Positions 52,161 to 62,106 of a DNA stretch of 62,500 nt are shown here, one piece after another. Source of the stretch: an uncultured Comamonadaceae bacterium (lineage in GTDB: Bacteria; Pseudomonadota; Gammaproteobacteria; Burkholderiales; Burkholderiaceae); assembly GCA_946482595.1 (NCBI GenBank), contig CAMLSD010000015.1, forward strand, positions 1-62,500, read 5' to 3'. The translations under genes and the position numbers were made by a program. Numbering within the stretch: position 1 is the stretch's first letter; each line of letters starts with the position of its first letter. A model generated the notes under the pieces. The model saw only the letters and a program-made list of their open reading frames with translations, was not told the DNA's origin and searched no databases.

Positions 52161-53618
52161 ATGAATCCGAGCCTGTGGTGGGTGCTGGCCCTGGGGGCCG
52201 TGAATCTCGTGGTGCTGGGCTGGATCCTGCTCCGGCTGGGCGATCGCGATGACGCGCAACTGCGCGATGACCTCGATGCGCAGGCTCAGGCCCAGGCCAA
52301 GGTGCTGCTCGAAGCCCTGCAGCGCGTCGAGCGCGAGCTGCGCGACGACGCCGCGCGCAATGCCCGCGGCACGCGCCAGGAAATCGGTGCCACGCTCGCG
52401 TCGTTTCAGCAGACCCTGCTGACGCAGCAAGGTGACGTTGCACGCACGCAGAACGAACAGATCGACAGCTTCCGGACCCAGCTCGCGGCCATGCAGCAGC
52501 GCGTGAGCGACACCCTGGCCACGACAACAGCCACGCTGGCCGCCCAGGCCATGTCGGCGCGCGAGTCGCAGGACCTGGCCCTCAAGCGGTTCGGCGACGC
52601 GCTGGCCGAGCAGTTGCAGGCCCTGGCGCTGTCCAATGAGCGCCGGCTGGCCGAGGTGCGCACGACCGTCGAGACCCAGCTTGCGGCCCTGGCTGCGGCC
52701 AATGAAAGCAAGCTCGAGCAGATGCGCCAGACGGTCGACGAAAAGCTCCACGCCACGCTCGAGCAGCGCCTGGGCGACAGCTTCAAGCAGGTCGCCGACC
52801 GGCTGGAGCAGGTACACCGCGGCCTGGGCGAGATGCAGACTCTGGCGCAGGGGGTGGGCGACCTCAAGCGCGTGCTCACGAATGTGAAGACCCGGGGCGT
52901 GTTTGGCGAAACCCAGCTGGCCGCCCTGCTCGAGCAGGTGTTCACCCCCGACCAGTACGACGTCAACGTGGCCACCGTGCCGGGCAGCCGCGACCGGGTC
53001 GAGTTTGCAATCCGCCTGCCGGGGCGTGGCGACGATGGCCAGCCGGTGTGGTTGCCGCTCGATGCGAAGTTCCCGCGAGAGGACTACGAACGCCTGCTCG
53101 AAGCGCAGGATCGCGCCGACCGCGAGGCTGCCGAGTCGGCGGCGCGTGCCCTCGAACAGCGTGTGCGCGACGAGGCGCGTTCCATCGCCGTGAAGTACCT
53201 GTCGCCCCCGCACACCACCGATTTCGCCGTGCTCTTCGTGCCGACCGAAGGCCTGTACGCCGAGCTGCTGCGCCGCCCCGGGCTGATCGATGCGCTGCAG
53301 CGCGAGCGGGTCACGCTGGCCGGGCCGACCACGCTGCTGGCCATGCTCAACAGCCTGCAGATGGGTTTCCGCACCCTGGCGCTCGAACGGCGCTCTTCCG
53401 AGGTCTGGAAGGTGCTGGGCGCCGTCAAGACCGAGTTCGGCAAGTTCGGCGAGGTGCTCACCAAGGTCAGGGACCAGACACAGACCGTGCTCAACACGCT
53501 GGAGCGGGCCCAGACCCGTTCGCGCCAGATGTCGCGGGCGCTGCAGGGGGTGGAGGCTCTGCCCGAAGGCGAAGCCCAGGAGCTGCTGCCGGCCGAGCGT
53601 GTCGAGGAGCAGGACTGA
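52161..53618 (+). CDS. rmuC: DNA recombination protein RmuC
   Basis: 485 residues. One N-terminal membrane helix (WWVLALGAVNLVVLGWILL), a long coiled coil (about 35-225), then the RmuC nuclease-like domain. The latter includes VLTNVKTRGVFGETQLAALLEQV, VWLPLDAKFPREDYERLL and FAVLFVPTEGLYAELLRRPG. RmuC limits inversions at short repeats; mechanism is not settled. Its TGA abuts the next ATG. Confidence 0.93.
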   Translation: MNPSLWWVLALGAVNLVVLGWILLRLGDRDDAQLRDDLDAQAQAQAKVLLEALQRVERELRDDAARNARGTRQEIGATLASFQQTLLTQQGDVARTQNEQIDSFRTQLAAMQQRVSDTLATTTATLAAQAMSARESQDLALKRFGDALAEQLQALALSNERRLAEVRTTVETQLAALAAANESKLEQMRQTVDEKLHATLEQRLGDSFKQVADRLEQVHRGLGEMQTLAQGVGDLKRVLTNVKTRGVFGETQLAALLEQVFTPDQYDVNVATVPGSRDRVEFAIRLPGRGDDGQPVWLPLDAKFPREDYERLLEAQDRADREAAESAARALEQRVRDEARSIAVKYLSPPHTTDFAVLFVPTEGLYAELLRRPGLIDALQRERVTLAGPTTLLAMLNSLQMGFRTLALERRSSEVWKVLGAVKTEFGKFGEVLTKVRDQTQTVLNTLERAQTRSRQMSRALQGVEALPEGEAQELLPAERVEEQD

Positions 53619-54800
53619 ATGTCGCCCGCGCTGAACTGGCGGCTGCTGGGCGCACTGATCGGCGGCCAGGTCTGCCTGCATGCCTGCATGACCGGCACGC
53701 GCATGGCCGCGCCCTTGCTGGCCCTCAAGCAGGGGCACAGCCCGTGGGCCGTCGGCTGGCTGCTGGCACTGTTTGCGGTGGCACCGATCGCCCTGTCGAT
53801 GCTGGCCGGGCGCATGGCCGACCGGCATGGCTACCACCGGCCGGTGAGACTGGGTGTGATGATGTCGGTGACCGGCGCCTGCGTGGCGGTACTGCTGCAG
53901 GACTACTGGGCCCTGTGCGTGGCCGCCTTGCTCACGGGCGGCGGCACCTGCTTTGCGCTGGTGGCAATCCAGCGCACCGCCGGGCGCTTCGCGCACACCA
54001 GCCACGAACTCAAGCGGGTCTTCAGCTGGCTGGCCATCGGGCCGGCGCTGTCGAACGTGATCGGTCCGGTGGCTGCAGGCCTGCTGATCGATCTCTCCGG
54101 CTACCGTGCCGCCTTCGCGCTGCTCGCCGCGCTGCCGCTGCTGACCCTGTGGTGGGCCCGCCAGGTACCCGTGGAATCGACCGGGCCGGTGGCCTCGGGC
54201 AGTGCCCCGCCGCGCGGTGCGCTCGAACTGCTGCGCCATGCGCCGCTGCGCCGGCTGTTGATCGTCAACTGGACCCTCTCGGCCTGCTGGGACGTGCACA
54301 CCTTCATCGTGCCGGTGCTGGGCCATGAGCGTGCGCTCAGTGCCTCGGCGATCGGCGGCATCCTCGGCGGCTTTTCGGCCGCCGCCACGGCGGTGCGGGT
54401 GGTGATCCCGCTGGTGGCGCACCGGGTCCAGGAATGGCAGGTCCTCCTGGGGGCGATGCTGACGACGGCCGTGCTGTTCGGCGTCTATCCGTTCATGCAC
54501 ACGGCCTGGGGCATGGCGGCGTGTTCGGTCCTGCTCGGCCTGGCGCTCGGGTCGGTGCAGCCCATGGTGATGTCGACGCTGCACCAGATCACGCCCCCTG
54601 ACAGCCACGGTGCGGCGCTCGGCCTGCGCATGATGGCGATCAACATCTCGAGCTCATCGATGCCGCTGCTGTTCGGGGCTGCGGGCTCGCTGATCGGCGC
54701 GGCTTATCTGTTCTGGGCGATGGGGGTGCTGGTCACCGCCGGGGCCTGGGTGGCCCGTGGGGTGCGCCAGGACCTGGCGCAGGCCACCGAGCCTCACTGA
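53619..54800 (+). CDS. MFS transporter
   Basis: 393 residues, 12 membrane helices. A loop 2-3 motif reads GRMADRHGYHRPVRLG, and the gene starts at the base after the rmuC stop. No residue pattern identifies the cargo. The C-terminus overlaps the end of the convergent mnmC gene by 7 bases. Confidence 0.85.
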   Translation: MSPALNWRLLGALIGGQVCLHACMTGTRMAAPLLALKQGHSPWAVGWLLALFAVAPIALSMLAGRMADRHGYHRPVRLGVMMSVTGACVAVLLQDYWALCVAALLTGGGTCFALVAIQRTAGRFAHTSHELKRVFSWLAIGPALSNVIGPVAAGLLIDLSGYRAAFALLAALPLLTLWWARQVPVESTGPVASGSAPPRGALELLRHAPLRRLLIVNWTLSACWDVHTFIVPVLGHERALSASAIGGILGGFSAAATAVRVVIPLVAHRVQEWQVLLGAMLTTAVLFGVYPFMHTAWGMAACSVLLGLALGSVQPMVMSTLHQITPPDSHGAALGLRMMAINISSSSMPLLFGAAGSLIGAAYLFWAMGVLVTAGAWVARGVRQDLAQATEPH

Positions 54801-56767
54801 TCGGAGGCGGCGCGGGTGGATGTGCTGCGTCGTGCGGCCTTGCTGACGTGGCGGGCCACATCGACCGCATCGCGCAGGTCGGCTTCGACAGGACAGGGTG
54901 CGCCGTCCACCCAATGGGCGATCAGCCGGGCCCCCAGATGCGCCCAGGCAATGCCGCGCGATCCCAGACCGGAGAACACATACAGCCCCGGGCGGCGCGG
55001 CAGCAGGCGCGGCTGGTCCAGCCGCTGCCCGGGATCGACCCGCAACCGGTCCAGATCGGGGACCCCACCGATCAGCGGCAGGCGGTCGGTCGTGCTGCAG
55101 CGCCAGCCGACCCGCCCTTCGTATCGGGCCGGCACGGGCGCCTGACCCGTCAGGCGGGCGACTTGCGCCAGGTTGTGGGCATGGTCACTCTTGCGCACGA
55201 GGGGGTCGGTGTCGTCGGCATCATGGGTGGCGCCGCACAGCACCCAGCCCTCATGGGGCGGCAGGACATAACCGGCACCGGCCACCGGTAGCCGGGCGGG
55301 CCTCAGCCCGGGCGTGTTGGCGGGCAGCCGGGTTGTCTGGCCGCGCACGGCACTGGCCAGCGTGCCTGACAGGCCGGCCAGCGGCAGGGCCGCCAGGCTG
55401 TTGGCCAGGATCACCACCGGTGCCTGCGCGATCAGGCGGCCGTCGGCGTCGAGCGCCTGCCAGACCGGTTGTTCGGGGTCGTCGCCGGTGGCTTCGAGCC
55501 GGGCCACGGTGCACCCACCGATCCAGCGCACGCCCGGGCCGGCGTCCGCGAGCCAGGCCGAGGCCAGGTCCGCTGGCGACAGCCAGCCGCCGCTCGGGTA
55601 GAACCATGCGGGCTGCTGCAGCGGCAGTCCGGCGCGCTCGCTCGCCGCACCGGCATCGAGCGCCTGCACATAGTCGGCCGGCAGGCCCAGGTGTGCCAGC
55701 GTCGCGGCCATGACCTCGATCGGGCTGTCGTCCAGCCGCAGCAGGCCCTCGGTCTGTCCGGCGATGGTGTGCCGCTGACGCAGGTCGGCCAGCGCCGGGA
55801 CGAGATCGAGCGCGGCGGCACGATTGAAGCGTGCATGCGCGCCGTCATGTGGATGCACGACCCCATGAAACAGCCCGCCCGCGTTGCCCGAGGCTTCGCG
55901 GGCGACAGCGTCTTGTCGATCGATCAGGGTGCAGTGCCAGCCGCGTTGTGCCAGGGCATGCACCGTCGCGCAGCCGGCCAGACCGGCCCCGAGCACCAGC
56001 GCCTCGCGCGGGCGGCGCGCCAGCGCGGCCCAGTCGAGTGCCGGTGAACCGCGTGGCGTGAACGTCGGTGCGTGACGCGCCACGGTCATCTCGCGCCGGG
56101 CCGAGAATCCTGGCGCACTCGTCACCTCGAAGCCGGCCGTGCGCAGGCCGTCCCGCACGGAGCGGGCAATGCTCCAGGTGGCTGCCGTCGCACCGGGGGC
56201 GGCAAGTCGTCCGATGGCGGCCAGCACCGGGGGCGACCACATGCCCGGGTTGGCCGCGGGCGAGAAACCGTCGAGGTAGAACGCGTCAACCTGGGTGACG
56301 AGATGGCGCAGCATCGCCGCTGCATCGCCCAGGGCCAGCACCAGCGTGACGCGACCTGCGTCGAAGTCCAGGTGGTGCAGGTTGGGCGTCAGCGGCGGCC
56401 AGCGCGCCAGCAGCTGCGCGCACAGATCGGGGTGTTCAGTGTCCCGATGCACCCGGGCCAGGTCGTCGGCGCCGGGCGGGTGCTTTTCGATCGAGATGAA
56501 GATGAGGTGCCGGCAGCGCTGCGGGTCGGCTCGCCAGGCTGCCCAGGTGGCCAGGAAGTTGTTGCCCAGCCCGAAGCCCGTTTCCAGCACGACAAACCGG
56601 TCACGCCCCTGCCAGCGTCCGGGCAGGCCGTTGCCGTTCAGGAAGACATGCCGTGCCTGCGCCACACCCCCGGCGCGCGGGTGGTAGGTGTCATCGAAGT
56701 CCGGTGCGCAGGGAACGCCGTGGTCGTCGAAGACGATGCGGGCAGGGCGTATGGGTTCGGTCTTCAA
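54794..56767 (-). CDS. mnmC: Bifunctional tRNA-modification enzyme MnmC
   Basis: 657 residues. The N-terminal half (1-240) is the methyltransferase: FVVLETGFGLGNNFLATWAAW and VDAFYLDGFSPAANPGMW. The C-terminal half is the FAD oxidoreductase starting ALVLGAGLAGCATVHALAQRG (about 258). Together they finish 5-methylaminomethyl-2-thiouridine at the wobble base of certain tRNAs. Both domains look complete. It converges on the MFS gene with a 7-base overlap. Confidence 0.95.
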   Translation of the reverse strand: MKTEPIRPARIVFDDHGVPCAPDFDDTYHPRAGGVAQARHVFLNGNGLPGRWQGRDRFVVLETGFGLGNNFLATWAAWRADPQRCRHLIFISIEKHPPGADDLARVHRDTEHPDLCAQLLARWPPLTPNLHHLDFDAGRVTLVLALGDAAAMLRHLVTQVDAFYLDGFSPAANPGMWSPPVLAAIGRLAAPGATAATWSIARSVRDGLRTAGFEVTSAPGFSARREMTVARHAPTFTPRGSPALDWAALARRPREALVLGAGLAGCATVHALAQRGWHCTLIDRQDAVAREASGNAGGLFHGVVHPHDGAHARFNRAAALDLVPALADLRQRHTIAGQTEGLLRLDDSPIEVMAATLAHLGLPADYVQALDAGAASERAGLPLQQPAWFYPSGGWLSPADLASAWLADAGPGVRWIGGCTVARLEATGDDPEQPVWQALDADGRLIAQAPVVILANSLAALPLAGLSGTLASAVRGQTTRLPANTPGLRPARLPVAGAGYVLPPHEGWVLCGATHDADDTDPLVRKSDHAHNLAQVARLTGQAPVPARYEGRVGWRCSTTDRLPLIGGVPDLDRLRVDPGQRLDQPRLLPRRPGLYVFSGLGSRGIAWAHLGARLIAHWVDGAPCPVEADLRDAVDVARHVSKAARRSTSTRAASDQ

Positions 56768-56797
56768 GGCGACGGGGCGGGCGGCGGCCTGCGGGCA

Positions 56798-56824
56798 ATA
56801 AAAAAGGGCACTCAGTGTGCCCTT
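56798..56824 (-). terminator. Rho-independent terminator after efp
   Basis: Minus strand: 8-base perfect stem AAGGGCAC / GTGCCCTT with a 5-base loop, then a run of Ts; it lies about 115 bases after the efp stop and 30 bases upstream of mnmC. Confidence 0.88.
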
Positions 56825-56939
56825 GTCGATCCGGTGTGGCGGTGCGTTGCGCCTCGGTGCGCATCCAGCGCCGTTCGCCGGCAGTCGGCCCGCAGGAGCC
56901 GGCCACCCTGAGACGGTGTGCCACGCATCGCAAGGCCGC

Positions 56940-57494
56940 TCACACGCGCTTGCGGTACTCGTGGGTGCGGGTGTCGATTTCGATCTTGTCCCCCTGGGCC
57001 ACGAAGATGGGCACGGGGATCTCGAAACCGGTGGAGATCTTGGCCGGCTTGAGCACCTTGCCGGAGGTGTCGCCCTTGACCGCGGGTTCGGTCCAGGTCA
57101 CTTCACGCACCACCGAGGTGGGCAGTTCGACCGAAATGGCCTTGCCGTCATAGAACACCACTTCGACCGACATGCCGTCTTCGAGGTAGCTGATGGCGTC
57201 GCCCATGTTCTCGGCTTCGACTTCGTACTGGTTGTACTCGGTGTCCATGAACACGTACATCGGGTCGGCGAAGTAGGAGTAGGTGCACTCCTTCTTGTCG
57301 AGGATGATCTGGTCCATCTTGTCGTCGGCCTTGAAGACGACTTCGGTGCCCGAGTTGTTCAGCAGGCTCTTGAGCTTCATGCGCACGGTGGCTGCGTTGC
57401 GGCCGCCGCGGCTGTATTCGGTCTTCAGCACGACCATCGGGTCCTTGCCCTGCATGATCACGTTGCCGGCGCGGATTTCCTGTGCGATTTTCAT
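56940..57494 (-). CDS. efp: Elongation factor P, arginine-32 type
   Basis: 184 residues from the ATG at 57494-57492. Three beta-barrel domains. The modified loop reads [17 protein letters not shown], with Arg at position 32 instead of the Lys of E. coli-type EF-P. The C-terminal signature covers [26 protein letters not shown]. It relieves ribosome stalling at polyproline. The Arg is the known target of EarP, whose gene lies directly upstream in the same direction. Confidence 0.96.
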   Translation of the reverse strand: MKIAQEIRAGNVIMQGKDPMVVLKTEYSRGGRNAATVRMKLKSLLNNSGTEVVFKADDKMDQIILDKKECTYSYFADPMYVFMDTEYNQYEVEAENMGDAISYLEDGMSVEVVFYDGKAISVELPTSVVREVTWTEPAVKGDTSGKVLKPAKISTGFEIPVPIFVAQGDKIEIDTRTHEYRKRV

Positions 57495-57654
57495 AGCGAA
57501 TCCCTCTCGGGGTCTGACGAAATGGGGCTGCAGTGTCTGGAGCAGCTTCAGGCGCCCCGGCCGTCTGGGAAGATGTGCTGGCATGCCCGACGAGCGTCTG
57601 GAATGCACGTCGAATCGGGTCAAGCGGCGGGCCGTGAGCGCAAAGCCTTGAATT

Positions 57655-58938
57655 TTAACGTGCTTTCAGGGTCTGGAGCTGCACGAAGTCAATCAGCCTG
57701 GTCGTCAGGTCGGTCTGGGCGGCGAGTTTGTCACGCCAGCGCCGGGCCTGGTCGGCCCATGCCGGCGATGCCGAAGGGGCCGGTCCCTGCGCCGGTGCGA
57801 GGCCGTTCCATTGCTGCCACCAGCGCTTGTGAGTGCCCCCAGGGCCGGGCTGCGCCCGGCCCGCCCCCCGCGGGGGCCAAGGAAACTTGGGGCGGCCCGG
57901 CGTTTCCTTGTGAGCGCCCCCAGGGCCGGGCTGCGCCCAGCCCGCCCCCCGCGGGGGGCAAGGAAACTTGGGGCGGCCCGGCGTTTCCTTGTGAGCGGAC
58001 ACTTGCGCTGCGTCACCGTCCGGGGCGGCCAGGTGCAGCTCGAGAAAGGCGTCGAGCTTGGCCACGTGGGCACCGTCATGCTGCGGATAGATCTGCCAGA
58101 TGAACGGTCGCCCCGCCCATTGGGCGCGCACGAAGGAGTCCTCCCCCCGCACCAGGTTCAGGTCGCACGACCACAGCAGGTGGTCAAACTCGGTATGCGG
58201 CAGGGCGGGGAGCCTGATGATGCGCAACTGCCCGGCCTGGACTGCCGATGCGGTCCCGCTGGCGGTGGCGCCGCCCACACCACGTGCCTGCAGCCAGTGC
58301 GCCACCTGGGCGGCGGCCAGTCCCGGGGTGACCAGCAGCAGTGTGGGTTGTTCGGTCCAGCCATCGAGCCAGTGCGGCAGGCAGGCGTTCTGATAGCAGA
58401 ACAGGCTCACCACCTGCTCGCCGGGCTGAGCGGCCCAGCCATAGCGTGCCAGCCAGTGATCTGCATCGAATTGCGCACAGGCGTCCAGCAGCCCCGGCTC
58501 GCGCAACAGCCCGCCGGTGGCCGTGGTGAAGCCTGGGTAGAAGAAGTGCTTGACCAGCCCGGCACCGGGTCCGTGCCACTGCGGCGAGGCCAGCGCATGC
58601 GAGCGTTCGACGTAGGCTTGCGCGCTCAGGTATTCCAGATTGATCCACACCGGTGCCGCTGGTGACCGGGCGGCCATGGCCGCCACGAAGGGCGCCGGCG
58701 GATCGCAACCGAAGGCCTCGATCACCACGTCGCCCGGGTCCGGCCACGGCGTGTCGTCCTGCCAGGGGTGGGTCGAGACGCCCGCGGCGCCGTCCGGGGC
58801 CATCCAGTCCAGCGCGCGCGGGTCGTCCAGCCACAGCCGCACCGTGTGTCCGCGCCGCCCGAGGTCGGCCGCCAGACGCCAGCACACGCCGACGTCGCCG
58901 TAGTTGTCGATGACGCGACAGAAAACATCCCATAGCAT
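57655..58938 (-). CDS. earP: EF-P arginine rhamnosyltransferase EarP with a repeat-encoded insert
   Basis: 427 residues from the ATG at 58938-58936 ([22 protein letters not shown]). That N-terminus contains the conserved catalytic Asp region. GB-fold enzyme using TDP-rhamnose; C-terminal donor site includes [21 protein letters not shown] and WQIYPQHDG. Residues 317-370 are two 27-residue copies (KETPGRPKF...) that have no counterpart in the family. Without them the length would be about 373, which is normal. A GTG start 11 codons upstream is possible but not family-like. Confidence 0.92.
   Translation of the reverse strand: MLWDVFCRVIDNYGDVGVCWRLAADLGRRGHTVRLWLDDPRALDWMAPDGAAGVSTHPWQDDTPWPDPGDVVIEAFGCDPPAPFVAAMAARSPAAPVWINLEYLSAQAYVERSHALASPQWHGPGAGLVKHFFYPGFTTATGGLLREPGLLDACAQFDADHWLARYGWAAQPGEQVVSLFCYQNACLPHWLDGWTEQPTLLLVTPGLAAAQVAHWLQARGVGGATASGTASAVQAGQLRIIRLPALPHTEFDHLLWSCDLNLVRGEDSFVRAQWAGRPFIWQIYPQHDGAHVAKLDAFLELHLAAPDGDAAQVSAHKETPGRPKFPCPPRGAGWAQPGPGGAHKETPGRPKFPWPPRGAGRAQPGPGGTHKRWWQQWNGLAPAQGPAPSASPAWADQARRWRDKLAAQTDLTTRLIDFVQLQTLKAR
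57829..57990. repeat. 81-base tandem repeat inserted in frame in earP
   Basis: Two tandem copies (57829-57909 and 57910-57990), about 95% identical. Each holds internal GC-rich inverted repeats such as GGGCCGGGCTGCGCC and CCCCGCGGGG. 81 is a multiple of three, so earP stays open. The look is that of a REP-like intergenic element which has entered a gene. Confidence 0.9.
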
Positions 58939-58964
58939 GCCGGCATTGTGGTGGAACTCGATAC

Positions 58965-59444
58965 ATGACACCTGCCGATCGTCTGCTCCAGGGCCTGGAA
59001 GCCTGGCCCCTGGCCGAGTGGCTGCGCTCCTCGCTGTGGGCCTATCCGGTGGTCAACGCTGCGCACATCGTCGGCATCGCCTTGCTGCTTGGTGGCATTG
59101 CCGTGCTGGACCTGCGCCTGCTCGGCTTCCGGCGCATGCTTCCGCTGGCCGTGGTGGCATCTGCCGCCTGGCCGGTGGCGGTGGCCGGCGCCGCCCTGGC
59201 GGTCCTGACCGGGCCGCTGCTGTTCCTGGTCAAACCGCTGGAGTACATCGCCAATCCGGCGTTCGTCTGGAAGTTCGTCCTGCTTACGCTGGCACTGACC
59301 AATGTGGCGGCCTTTCATGTGAGCTGCCCTGGTGTGCTGCGCGGGCAGCAAGCCCCGGGGCTGGCCGCGCGGCTGTGCGCCGGGCTGTCGCTGATGTTGT
59401 GGCTGGCGGTGCTGATGGCAGGTCGCCTGATCGGGTTCATGTAG
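58965..59444 (+). CDS. DUF6644-type four-helix membrane protein
   Basis: 159 residues, four membrane helices. [26 protein letters not shown] carries a His in the first helix pair, and FHVSCPGVL follows later. The pattern recalls small heme- or metal-binding membrane proteins, but function is unknown. Its start is divergent from earP with 26 bases between the two ATGs. Confidence 0.7.
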   Translation: MTPADRLLQGLEAWPLAEWLRSSLWAYPVVNAAHIVGIALLLGGIAVLDLRLLGFRRMLPLAVVASAAWPVAVAGAALAVLTGPLLFLVKPLEYIANPAFVWKFVLLTLALTNVAAFHVSCPGVLRGQQAPGLAARLCAGLSLMLWLAVLMAGRLIGFM

Positions 59445-59474
59445 AGGCCGGGGCGGGCAGGGCGCGGGCAGGGG

Positions 59475-59503
59475 GGCAGGCAGGTGGCAGGCAGGTGGCA
59501 GGC
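59475..59503. repeat. 11-base tandem repeat before uvrC
   Basis: GGCAGGCAGGT repeated two full times plus seven bases, ending 12 bases before the uvrC start and next to a CACAAT -10-like element. Confidence 0.8.
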
Positions 59504-59515
59504 ACAATTGCGCCC

Positions 59516-61492
59516 ATGAGCGAGCCTGATGTGTCCCCTGCTGCGCCCGATGCGAAGACACCCGCCGAAGCCCCGGTCGGCACCCCCGCCGATGCGGGTG
59601 GCGACGCGCCGGACGATCCCGTGCGCCGCCGGTTGCTCGGCGAGGTCGCGGCGCTGCCCGGTCTGCCGGGGGTGTACCGCTACTTCGATGCCGATGGCCA
59701 GGTCCTGTATGTGGGCAAGGCCCGCAATCTGAAGAAGCGGGTTTCGAGCTATTTCCAGAAGGATCACGGCGGCACGCGCATCGGCCACATGGTGGGCAAG
59801 ATCGCGCGGATGGAGACCACCGTCGTGCGCTCCGAGGCCGAGGCGCTGCTGCTCGAGAACAACCTGATCAAGACGCTCAATCCGCGGTTCAACATCCTGT
59901 TCCGCGACGACAAGAGCTACCCCTACCTGAAGATCGCCTCGCATGCCTTCCCGCGCATGGCCTATTACCGGGGCAGTGTCGATCGCCGGCATCGCTACTT
60001 CGGGCCCTATCCCAGCGCCTGGGCCGTGAAGGAGTCGATCCAGCTGCTGCAGAAGGTGTTTCGGCTGCGCACCTGCGAAGACACCGTGTTTGCCAACCGC
60101 ACGCGCCCGTGCCTGCTCTATCAGATCCGGCGTTGCTCGGGGCCGTGCGTGCAGGCCATCAGCGAGGCCGACTACGCCGCCGACGTGCGCGACGCCGAGC
60201 GCTTCCTGCTGGGCGAGCAGCAGGCGGTGATGGACGGCCTGCAGGCCCGCATGATGGCGCATTCCGAGCGGCTGGAATTCGAGCAGGCTGCGGCCATCCG
60301 CGACCAGATCGGCGCGCTTTCAAGAGTGCTGCACCAGCAGGCGGTCGACACGGCCAGCGACAAGGACGCCGACGTGCTGGCCGTGAAGGTCCACGGCGGG
60401 CGCGCCTGCGTGAACCTCGCCATGGTGCGCGGCGGACGCCACCTGGGCGACCGGCCCTACTTCCCGGCGCATGTCGAGGACGCCGCCGCCGTCAGTGCGG
60501 ACGAACTCGAGGAGCGCGGGCGCCGCCGCCCGGTCGAGGTGCAGGTGCTGGAGGCCTTCATTGCCCAGCACTATCTCGACGCGGCCGTGCCGCCGGTGCT
60601 CGTGACCAGCCATCCGGTCGACAAGGCCCTGATCGAAGCCCTGTCGGCCCAGTCTGGCGTTCGGATCACGGCGCTGCATCAGCCGCGCGAACAGCGCCGC
60701 GCCTGGCTGGACATGGCGATCAAGGGGGTCGAGCTGGCCCTGGCCAGGCTGCTGTCCGAGGAGGGGTCGCAGCAGGCGCGCACCCGGGCACTGGTCGATG
60801 CACTTGAGCTGTCACCGGAGAACCTCGACACCTTTCGAATCGAGTGTTTCGACATCAGCCACACCGCGGGCGAGGCCACGCAGGCATCGTGTGTGGTCTT
60901 CGAGGGGCACAAGATGGCCAGTGCGCAATATCGCCGCTACAACATCGACGGCATCACGCCGGGCGACGACTATGCGGCGATGCGGCAGGTGCTGACCCGT
61001 CGCTACGCAAAGCTGGCCGAGGCCGCCCAGGCCGGCGAAGGGCGACTGCCCGACCTGGTTCTGGTCGATGGCGGCAAGGGGCAGGTCAGCGTGGCGCGCG
61101 AGGTGTTCGAAGAACTCGGCCTGGACCTGTCACTGATCGTCGGTGTCGAGAAAGGCGAGGGCCGCAAGGTCGGCCTGGAGGAGCTGGTGTTTGCCGATGG
61201 CCGCGAGAAGGTCTACCTCGGCAACGATTCGGCCGCGCTGATGCTGGTGGCGCAGATCCGTGACGAGGCGCACCGTTTTGCGATCACCGGCATGCGCGCG
61301 CGCCGTGCCAGCGTGCGCACCGGCGCCTCGCGCCTCGAGGACATCCCCGGTGTGGGCCCGAAGAAGCGGGCTAGACTGCTGCAGCGATTCGGCGGCCTGC
61401 GCGGTGTGGGCAATGCGAGTGTGGAAGACTTGGCCACGGTCGACGGCATTTCGCGTGAGCTGGCCGAAGACATCTACAAGGCATTGCATTGA
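59516..61492 (+). CDS. uvrC: Excinuclease ABC subunit C
   Basis: 658 residues from the ATG at 59516. GIY-YIG nuclease domain ([27 protein letters not shown], about 45-71), the UVR motif [18 protein letters not shown] for UvrB contact, the RNase H-like second nuclease ([20 protein letters not shown]), and C-terminal paired HhH motifs ending LAEDIYKAL. It makes both incisions in nucleotide excision repair. The N-terminal 35 residues are an Ala/Pro-rich extension. Confidence 0.97.
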   Translation: MSEPDVSPAAPDAKTPAEAPVGTPADAGGDAPDDPVRRRLLGEVAALPGLPGVYRYFDADGQVLYVGKARNLKKRVSSYFQKDHGGTRIGHMVGKIARMETTVVRSEAEALLLENNLIKTLNPRFNILFRDDKSYPYLKIASHAFPRMAYYRGSVDRRHRYFGPYPSAWAVKESIQLLQKVFRLRTCEDTVFANRTRPCLLYQIRRCSGPCVQAISEADYAADVRDAERFLLGEQQAVMDGLQARMMAHSERLEFEQAAAIRDQIGALSRVLHQQAVDTASDKDADVLAVKVHGGRACVNLAMVRGGRHLGDRPYFPAHVEDAAAVSADELEERGRRRPVEVQVLEAFIAQHYLDAAVPPVLVTSHPVDKALIEALSAQSGVRITALHQPREQRRAWLDMAIKGVELALARLLSEEGSQQARTRALVDALELSPENLDTFRIECFDISHTAGEATQASCVVFEGHKMASAQYRRYNIDGITPGDDYAAMRQVLTRRYAKLAEAAQAGEGRLPDLVLVDGGKGQVSVAREVFEELGLDLSLIVGVEKGEGRKVGLEELVFADGREKVYLGNDSAALMLVAQIRDEAHRFAITGMRARRASVRTGASRLEDIPGVGPKKRARLLQRFGGLRGVGNASVEDLATVDGISRELAEDIYKALH

Positions 61493-61530
61493 TCCGGGCC
61501 GTCACCGCGGCCCGCCCAAGGAGATCCGGC

Positions 61531-62064
61531 TTGAATTCCCTCCGACAACTTCGCTCGACGACTCGCAAGCTCACCGGTTCGCTGACACGTCCGTTCAAGG
61601 CGGGCATGGCCCTGGTGGTGGCCACCGTGTGGGGCTGCGCCCAGGCGCCGGGCCCGAGCCGTCCGGCACCCGGCGGGGACACCCCGGCGCGTCCACCCTC
61701 GGCCCAGCCCGTGCCGGCCACGCCGGCGCCCGTGCGGCCGGCGACGTCGTGGGAGCAGTACCGCATGCGCGCGGCCCAGCGCATCGCCGAGGTCAACGCC
61801 GACCGCGTCTATCTCGACACGCCACCGGACATCCTGCTGGCGATCCCGGTGCTCGAGATCGAGCTCAACAGCGACGGCAGCATCCGCCGCATCGACGTGC
61901 TGCGCCATCCCAAGCAGGCTCGCGACACCACCCAGCTCGCGATCGATGCCGTGCGCCGCGCCGCGCCATTCGGCGATGTGTCGCGCCTGCCGCGGCCGTG
62001 GCGGTTCCCGGAGACCTTTCTGTTCCGTGACGACCGCCGCTTCAAGCCGCGCGCGCTGGACTGA
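61531..62064 (+). CDS. TonB_C-like periplasmic (lipo)protein
   Basis: 177 residues. The TTG at 61531 is chosen because AAGGAGA lies 6 bases upstream; the frame is open further back into the end of uvrC. A basic N-terminus and a hydrophobic stretch end in VWGC, a weak lipobox. After a Pro-rich linker, about residues 100-170 (VLEIELNSDGSIRRIDVLRHP, then AIDAVRRAAPFGDV) resemble a TonB C-terminal fold. Likely envelope protein; specific role unknown. Confidence 0.65.
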   Translation: MNSLRQLRSTTRKLTGSLTRPFKAGMALVVATVWGCAQAPGPSRPAPGGDTPARPPSAQPVPATPAPVRPATSWEQYRMRAAQRIAEVNADRVYLDTPPDILLAIPVLEIELNSDGSIRRIDVLRHPKQARDTTQLAIDAVRRAAPFGDVSRLPRPWRFPETFLFRDDRRFKPRALD

Positions 62065-62106
62065 AGGCTGGCCCCCGGCCCGTCCGAGTTCGTACACAAT
62101 CGCCGC

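Noticed and set aside
53000..54328. Second frame open through the end of rmuC into the MFS gene
   Set aside because: Both genes are intact in their own frames; the extra frame is an out-of-frame product of high GC, not a fusion.
58939..58971. GTG start for EarP 11 codons upstream
   Set aside because: The family begins close to [13 protein letters not shown], and the extension would overlap the divergent DUF6644 start.
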